Assembly: GCA_016458225.1 (NCBI GenBank)
Contig: JAEMGR010000013.1
Location: forward strand, 183,184 to 247,183
From: Myxococcaceae bacterium JPH2
Lineage (GTDB): Bacteria; Myxococcota; Myxococcia; Myxococcales; Myxococcaceae
Reading direction: 5' to 3'
DNA: 64,000 nt
How positions within the stretch are numbered: position 1 is the stretch's first letter; the number at the start of each line of letters is the position of its first letter. The notes under the pieces were generated by a model. It had not been told where the DNA came from and searched no databases. It saw only the letters and a list, made by a program, of their open reading frames with translations. A program made the position numbers and the translations under genes. Below, piece by piece: positions 59,291 to 64,000 of the stretch.

Positions 59291-60219
59291 AGAGGAGCCG
59301 CCTGCTGCTGCTGATCGCCTGCGCGGTCGCTGGGGTCGCGGGGGCGCAGCAGGGGTTGTCCTTTCGGCGCACGGCGGTGCGCGGGCGTCCGCTGTGTCTG
59401 ATGTGGCCGGGGCGCGATTACGTCTATCACCTGGACGCGGCGGGGACTTCGCGCACGCCGCGAGACGCGGCGGTCACGGCCATCGAAGCGGCCTTCGACA
59501 GCTGGCGTGCCCTGTCCGCCTCGTGCAGCGACTACCGCTTCATCCGGGGCGACGACTGGACGCTGCCGGTGTCCGCTGGCTACGACAAGGAACACCCCGC
59601 CGACAGCTACAACGTCATCCTCTTCCGCGACCGCGCCTGCCAGGACGTGGTCGCGATGGATGACCCGTGCTGGGACGCGGAGACGTGCGGCAACCTCTAC
59701 TCGTGCTGGCAGCACGGCCCCGCGACCATCGGGCTCACCACGTCCACCTTCAGCTTCACGGATGGGCGCGTGCTCGACGCGGACATCGAGCTGAACTCGT
59801 CGCAGCCGGGCGGCGGCACGGGGTTCCTCTTCACCACGGTGAACGCTCCGGTGTGCTCGGGCCCCGCGCAGCCCACGTGCGTCGCGACCGACCTGCAGAA
59901 CACGCTGACGCATGAGATTGGCCACGTCGTGGGCCTGGACCATGTGGACGACCGGGGCTCCACGATGGAGGCCACCGCACCCCAAGGGGAGACCGCCAAG
60001 CGGGTCATCGACTCGGGCTCGGCGCGGGGCTTCTGCTCCACCTATCCGCGCGGGCTTCCTCCCACGCAGTGCGAGCCGCCGAAGGATGCAGGCATGAAGC
60101 TCGTGGTGGACGGCCGAGGCACGGGCTGCGCGAGCACGGGGCCAGGCTCGGCGTTGGTGGGTCTAGTGCTCGGGGCCGGGGTGCTCCTGCGCCGTCGGGG
60201 CCGCCGGGCGGGCGGTTGA
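59287..60219 (+). CDS. Matrixin-like metalloprotease with MYXO-CTERM tail (second of pair)
   Basis: 310 residues from a GTG overlapping the previous stop by 4 bp. Signal peptide ends near AGAQ. Zinc motif HEIGHVVGLDH at 209-219 is complete and the Met-turn STM at 225-227 is in place. Shared with the first gene: VILFR, CWDAETCGNLYSCW and TDLQNT before the zinc motif, and KRVIDSGS after it, so the two are tandem paralogues. The tail has TGCAST, a hydrophobic helix and RRRGRRAGG, a MYXO-CTERM pattern. Probably exported and held at the cell surface. Confidence 0.82.
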   Translation: MKRSRLLLLIACAVAGVAGAQQGLSFRRTAVRGRPLCLMWPGRDYVYHLDAAGTSRTPRDAAVTAIEAAFDSWRALSASCSDYRFIRGDDWTLPVSAGYDKEHPADSYNVILFRDRACQDVVAMDDPCWDAETCGNLYSCWQHGPATIGLTTSTFSFTDGRVLDADIELNSSQPGGGTGFLFTTVNAPVCSGPAQPTCVATDLQNTLTHEIGHVVGLDHVDDRGSTMEATAPQGETAKRVIDSGSARGFCSTYPRGLPPTQCEPPKDAGMKLVVDGRGTGCASTGPGSALVGLVLGAGVLLRRRGRRAGG

Positions 60220-60275
60220 GTGGACGGCCCCCCAAGGGGCTGCCGATACCGGTTCGCGCGGTTTAAGGTAGGGGC

Positions 60276-60983
60276 GTGGCCGTCGCCTTCTTCGATCTCG
60301 ACAAGACGCTGCTCGCGGCGAATTCCGGCTCCCTGTGGATCCGCCGGGAGCTCGCGCTCGGGCACATCACGCGCCTGCAGGCGGTGCGCGCGAGCCTGTG
60401 GATCGCCCGCTACCACCTGGGCTTTGTCTCCATGCAGGACGCGGTGCAGCGGGCCATCTCGTTCCTCGCGGGCACGGACGCCGAAGCGCTTCATTCGCGC
60501 ACGCGGGCCTTCTACGCGGAGGAGGTTCGCCCCCTCTACCGTCCCGGCGCGCTGCGCGCGGTGGAGGCGCATCGGAGCGAGGGAGACCGGCTGGTCCTCC
60601 TGACCTCCTCCTCGGGCTACCTGTCCGACCTGGTGGCCGCCGAGCTGCGCCTGGATGCCGTGCTGTGCAATCGCTTCGAGATCGGGAGCGATGGCCTGCA
60701 CACCGGGCGCCCCCTGGGACCCATCTGCTTTGGCGAGGGCAAGCGAACCCACGCGGAGACCTACGCGCGCTCGGTGGGCGTGCCGCTGTCCGCGTGCGCC
60801 TTCTACACGGACTCGTATTCGGACCTGTCCGTGCTGGCGGTGGTGGGGCGGCCGGTGGTGGTGCACCCGGATCATCGCCTGCGGCGCGAGGCGCAGCGGC
60901 GGGGCTGGCCCGTGGTGGATTGGGGCGTGCCGGGAGCGAGCCGCGTGCTCGAGTCTCCCAGCCTGCCCACCGCCGGAACGTGA
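60276..60983 (+). CDS. HAD-IB family phosphatase
   Basis: 235 residues from a GTG. It starts AVAFFDLDKTLL, HAD motif I with the nucleophile Asp. Motif II is the serine-rich VLLTSSSGYLSD. The conserved Lys is in GEGKRTHAET, and motif IV is FYTDSYSDLSVL. This is the SerB-type HAD-IB group, with a helical cap (residues about 18-90). Substrates in this group range from phosphoserine to phospholipid-related phosphates; none can be chosen here. It is convergent with the kinase gene and ends before a strong G/C hairpin. Confidence 0.87.
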   Translation: MAVAFFDLDKTLLAANSGSLWIRRELALGHITRLQAVRASLWIARYHLGFVSMQDAVQRAISFLAGTDAEALHSRTRAFYAEEVRPLYRPGALRAVEAHRSEGDRLVLLTSSSGYLSDLVAAELRLDAVLCNRFEIGSDGLHTGRPLGPICFGEGKRTHAETYARSVGVPLSACAFYTDSYSDLSVLAVVGRPVVVHPDHRLRREAQRRGWPVVDWGVPGASRVLESPSLPTAGT

Positions 60984-60995
60984 GCGGTGAAGGGC

Positions 60996-61021
60996 CCGGG
61001 CCGCCCGCGTGGACGGCCCGG
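60996..61021. terminator. Convergent hairpin
   Basis: Perfect 8-bp stem CCGGGCCG / CGGCCCGG with a 10-base loop, between the HAD-IB gene (plus) and the kinase gene (minus). No U-tract is seen on either side. Confidence 0.5.
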
Positions 61022-61032
61022 AGCCTCGTGCG

Positions 61033-63102
61033 TCAGCGGCGCGGCATCACGAGTCGCATGGTGAACGTGTAGTCCACGTTCACCGGACGGCCCTGGTACT
61101 GGATGGGCTTGTAGGTGCGCGACTGCAGGGCCGTGAGGACGACCTGCTCCATGCCCGTCACCATCTTCAGGGCGCGACAGTTCTGCACCTTGCCCTTGTT
61201 GGTGATGGTACAGCGCACCGCGACGAGTCCCTCGGCCTTCGCGGCCAGCGCCTCGCGCGTGTACGCGATGGGCTTGCCGTCATCCTCGGGGATGGGTCGC
61301 TCCATGTCGTTGTTGAACGGGATGATCGCGTCGGGGTCCTTCGCGATGAGGACGTGGGCGGGAATCACGGGCACCGCCAGGCTCCCCACCGCGCCCGCCT
61401 GCGCCGCCGCCGCGGTGCCCACGGCCGCCGCGGACTTGTTGTCCACCGGAGTGGACGCGGGCGCTTGCGCCGTGGCGGGAGCGGCCGCCATCAGCACGGG
61501 CGCGGCCATTCCGCCCGCCGTCACGGGCGCCAGGTTCTCGAAGTCCTCGGGCGTGGTGGCGTTGGCCAGCTCCACGCGGCTGCCTCCGCCTCCGCCTCCG
61601 CCGCCCCGCTTGCGCGCCAGCTTCTGCGAGAGCACCACCTCGCCGGAGCCGCCGGTGATGACTGTCTCCGTCTGGTAGCCCTCGAGCTGGAAGGTCAGCT
61701 CCGCCGTCACGCTGCCCTCGGTGCCCAGCGGCACCTCCAGGGTGAACGGCGTGATGCCGCGCTCGCGTCCCTTGTAGTAGACGCGCGCGCCGTTCGGCTG
61801 GCTCATCAGCTTGAAGCGCACCTTGCCGGCGCCCACGGGCGCGGTCGGCTCGGGCGCGGGGGCGGGGACCGCGGGCGCGGGGGCCTGGGCCACTTCCACC
61901 GGCTTCTTGTCCTCGGCCGGGCCGCGCATGAAGAAGAGCGCGCCCGCGAGCACTCCCGCCACCACCACGCCGCCCACCAGTCCACCCATCAGCAACGTGC
62001 GCTGACGGGCGCGCTGGACCGCGCGGGGGACTTCGACGCTGATGTCCACGGCCAGCGTGTCGCCCCCCTCGCTGGTGCCCGCCACGTTGGAGAACAACGG
62101 CGAGGCATACGGCCCCGTCGTGGGGGGCGAGGGGTAGGGGCCCGTCGTCGACGAGCCACCGGGCCGCTTGAACACGCCGCTGCTTCCGCCCGCGGACATG
62201 GTGGCCTCGCGCAGGCCCTCCAGCAGCTCGTCCATGCTCTGGTAGCGGCGCGCGGGGTCCTTCTCCAGACAGCGCCGCACCACCAGCTCGATCTCGGGCG
62301 GCACGGAGATGTCCGGGCGCATCGCCTGGAACGTGGGGGGCGGCTCTTTGTAGTGCGCGAAGATGAGTTCGATGTGATCGCGCGCGATGAACGGCGGGCG
62401 CGCCATCATCATCTGGAACAGCACGATTCCCAGCGAGTACACGTCACTGCGCGCGTCCGCGACGTTGCGCGCCTGCTCCGGCGCCATGTACTGCGGTGAA
62501 CCGAGGAACGTGCCGTTCTGCGTAATCTCCGGACTGACCGGCCCTTCCTGCGCCGGCGCCACCGACTTCACGAGCCCGAAATCGAGCACCTTGACCAGAT
62601 CCTGATCCTGCTCGTTCAGGATCATGATGTTGGCGGGCTTCAGGTCGCGGTGGATGATGCCCAGGCTGTGCGCCTCGCGCAGAGAGCGGCACACCTGCTG
62701 CGCGATGGAGATGGCGCGCTGCCACGGCAGCGGTCCCACCTGCCCGAGCACCTGGGCCAGCGTGCGACCCTCCAGGTACTCCATGGCGATGTAATAGATG
62801 CCGTCATCCGTCTGCCCGTAGTCGATGACCGTGACGGTGTTCGGATGGCGCAGCTTGGAGGTCAGCGAGGCTTCGCGCAGGAAGCGCTTCTGGAAGCCTG
62901 GGTCTCGGCTGCTGGGGAAGTTCGGATTGAGGACCTTCAGGGCGACCATGCGGTCCAGCGGGGCCTGCAGGGCGCGGTAGACCTTGCCCATGCCGCCAAG
63001 GCCCAGGGGTTCCTGGATGCTGAAGCGACCGTTCAGTGTGCGACCGATGAGCGGATCTGGCCCCGGGGCTTCGGCAGGGTTTGGGGAATCACCCTTGATC
63101 AT
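61033..63102 (-). CDS. Membrane Ser/Thr kinase with periplasmic PEGA and TonB-C domains
   Basis: 689 residues from the ATG at 63102. A cytoplasmic kinase (residues about 25-300) has the Gly loop GLGGMGKVY, Lys in VALKVL, catalytic HRDLKPAN and DFG. A linker and one membrane helix (about 369-392, LLMGGLVGGVVVAGVLAGAL) follow, then a PEGA domain (about 424-484, GARVYYKGRERGITPF) and a Gly/Ala-rich stretch. The C-terminal 80 residues resemble the TonB C-terminal domain (VRCTITNKGKVQNC, then TYKPIQYQGRPVNVDY). This joins signalling in the cytoplasm to periplasmic or peptidoglycan-linked parts. All kinase residues needed for activity are present. Confidence 0.85.
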   Translation of the reverse strand: MIKGDSPNPAEAPGPDPLIGRTLNGRFSIQEPLGLGGMGKVYRALQAPLDRMVALKVLNPNFPSSRDPGFQKRFLREASLTSKLRHPNTVTVIDYGQTDDGIYYIAMEYLEGRTLAQVLGQVGPLPWQRAISIAQQVCRSLREAHSLGIIHRDLKPANIMILNEQDQDLVKVLDFGLVKSVAPAQEGPVSPEITQNGTFLGSPQYMAPEQARNVADARSDVYSLGIVLFQMMMARPPFIARDHIELIFAHYKEPPPTFQAMRPDISVPPEIELVVRRCLEKDPARRYQSMDELLEGLREATMSAGGSSGVFKRPGGSSTTGPYPSPPTTGPYASPLFSNVAGTSEGGDTLAVDISVEVPRAVQRARQRTLLMGGLVGGVVVAGVLAGALFFMRGPAEDKKPVEVAQAPAPAVPAPAPEPTAPVGAGKVRFKLMSQPNGARVYYKGRERGITPFTLEVPLGTEGSVTAELTFQLEGYQTETVITGGSGEVVLSQKLARKRGGGGGGGGSRVELANATTPEDFENLAPVTAGGMAAPVLMAAAPATAQAPASTPVDNKSAAAVGTAAAAQAGAVGSLAVPVIPAHVLIAKDPDAIIPFNNDMERPIPEDDGKPIAYTREALAAKAEGLVAVRCTITNKGKVQNCRALKMVTGMEQVVLTALQSRTYKPIQYQGRPVNVDYTFTMRLVMPRR

Positions 63103-63341
63103 TCGTGCCCCCAGGAAGCAAGGAACATGGGTTCTCCGGAAATGCGACAGTCCGGCATCAAACCACAACTGAAAGGTGGGGCACACCCCAGGGGTCAACC
63201 CACCACCAGGTCCAGTCAGCGCAGACCCGGCGACAGCAGATGGAAAACGGTGGACGATCCGCTCTTGCCCGCATTGCGTTGCGTTGGAACCCGGATTACC
63301 GTTTTTTCACCCGCGGCCCATGTAAAGGCCGGAGTTCCCTG

Positions 63342-63905
63342 ATGGCTGAACCCCCGAACAAGACCGCGGATGTGCATCTGCGCCGCGCCTCGGTGCAGGA
63401 GCGCCTGGGGGCGCTCGAGGCCGAGCAGGCGCAGCTGCGCCGCGAGCTGGCGCAGCTGGATGGCGAGGTGCGACTGCCGGGCATGTACCTGACGGTGGAG
63501 GCCGCGGGGACGTCCGCGCTGTTGCCGGCGGACTCGGTCCAGGAGGTGGTGCGGTTGGTGGCGCTGGACTCGCTGCCGGGGGCACCCAAGCACGTGGTGG
63601 GCTCGTTCATGTACCGGGGGAGTCCCGCGGTGGTGGTGGACGTGGCGCGGCTGTTGGGTGTGCGACGCGAGCCTGACCTCGACTCGCACCTGGTGGTCTG
63701 CAAGGGCCAGCGGCTGGTGGCGCTGCTGGTGGATCGCGTGAAGGACCTGGTGGAGGCGCCGCTGTTGGTGGATGGCGCTCCGTCGGGGGACTCGGTGCTG
63801 CCGTGGGATGGCACCGGGATGATGGCGGGCCTGTGCCGCACGCCGGAGGGCATCCGCCCGCTGCTGCGCACCGCCACGGTGTTGGCCGGGTCGGAGGGGT
63901 CGTGA
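63342..63905 (+). CDS. CheW-domain chemosensory coupling protein
   Basis: 187 residues from the ATG at 63342; the longer upstream frame is shadow sequence. A coiled-coil-like N-terminus (VQERLGALEAEQAQLRREL) precedes a CheW domain (residues about 50-185): LPADSVQEVVRL, PGAPKHVVGSFMYRGSPAVVVDVARLLG (in order), LVALLVDRVKDLVE. CheW couples receptors to a CheA kinase. Its stop overlaps the next gene by 4 bp. The gene marks the start of a chemosensory cluster that continues past the window. Confidence 0.9.
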   Translation: MAEPPNKTADVHLRRASVQERLGALEAEQAQLRRELAQLDGEVRLPGMYLTVEAAGTSALLPADSVQEVVRLVALDSLPGAPKHVVGSFMYRGSPAVVVDVARLLGVRREPDLDSHLVVCKGQRLVALLVDRVKDLVEAPLLVDGAPSGDSVLPWDGTGMMAGLCRTPEGIRPLLRTATVLAGSEGS

Positions 63906-64000
63906 GCGAAGGGCTCCTCGACGACGCGACGCTGGCCCAGGTGGAGGACGTGCTGCAGTCGGCGTGTGGTCTGACGCTGGCGCGCAGCCTCCGCCGCTCG
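63902..64000 (+). CDS. Probable CheR methyltransferase, 3'-truncated by window edge
   Basis: Only 33 residues are visible from the GTG at 63902 (SEGLLDDATLAQVEDVLQSA, then CGLTLARSLRRS). The overlap with cheW (GTGA) and the helical start, like the CheR N-terminal domain, point to a receptor methyltransferase. The catalytic part is outside the window, so this is a tentative call. Confidence 0.5.
   Translation, partial: MSEGLLDDATLAQVEDVLQSACGLTLARSLRRS

Overview
The window is about 64 kb of very GC-rich, densely coded chromosome. It reads as a myxobacterium, most likely of the Myxococcus/Corallococcus/Archangium type. The evidence is the near-universal G/C at third codon positions, three secreted proteins ending in a MYXO-CTERM-like tail (Cys, hydrophobic helix, Arg cluster), many lipoproteins and Cys-rich surface proteins, stand-alone signalling proteins, and long shadow ORFs opposite almost every gene. 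I cannot name the species from sequence alone. Apart from the tRNA array and a few promoter regions there is no AT-rich island, and I see no insertion sequence, prophage, integrase or CRISPR array. The region looks like core chromosome.

Layout. 1-7.9 kb: 3' part of cysS, an exported M28 peptidase, uvrB-uvrC and a DUF507 gene. 7.9-17.3 kb: two unknown genes, then a run of minus-strand envelope genes (DUF3108, DUF4091, DUF3108, then porin, imelysin and di-heme oxidoreductase). 17.5-22 kb: zinc-ribbon protein, maf-yggS, a GAF-GGDEF protein and a SurA/PpiD-like foldase. 22-26.7 kb: the cell-elongation operon mreC-mreD-mrdA-rodA, with overlapping genes and no mreB next to it. 26.7-29 kb: PilZ protein, small AT-hook/zinc-finger protein, thioredoxin and a small unknown. 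29-33 kb: haem operon (CcsA/HemX-like, hemA, hemC, hemD). 33-36.6 kb: a Cys-rich MYXO-CTERM protein with a broken matrixin motif, overlapping a GspE/PilB-type ATPase gene. 36.7-42.8 kb: a minus-strand surface set (5'-nucleotidase-like lipoprotein, second lipoprotein, outer-membrane barrel). 42.9-47.6 kb: NUDIX, OPA-type MFS transporter, an unknown two-TM protein and a HAD phosphatase. 47.7-51.4 kb: pyruvate dehydrogenase E1alpha, E1beta and E2. 51.5-55.1 kb: small genes and two receiver-domain proteins. 55.1-55.8 kb: four identical tRNA-Glu genes in an exact 144-bp tandem array, plus tRNA-Gln. 55.8-61 kb: gltX and an overlapping trio of secreted genes (one unknown, two paralogous matrixins with MYXO-CTERM tails), then a HAD-IB phosphatase. 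61-64 kb: a Ser/Thr kinase with periplasmic PEGA and TonB-C domains, then cheW and the start of a probable cheR.

How the genes fit together. Housekeeping blocks (DNA excision repair, elongasome, haem synthesis, pyruvate dehydrogenase, Glu/Gln tRNAs with gltX nearby) alternate with surface and secretion genes. The most unusual items are the 144-bp tRNA-Glu array, whose spacers can form mutually exclusive hairpins; the MYXO-CTERM matrixin trio; the MYXO-CTERM gene translationally coupled to a secretion ATPase; the disulfide-rich repeats on the nucleotidase; and the kinase-PEGA-TonB fusion. Functions given for unknown genes are inference from sequence and context. No database search was possible.
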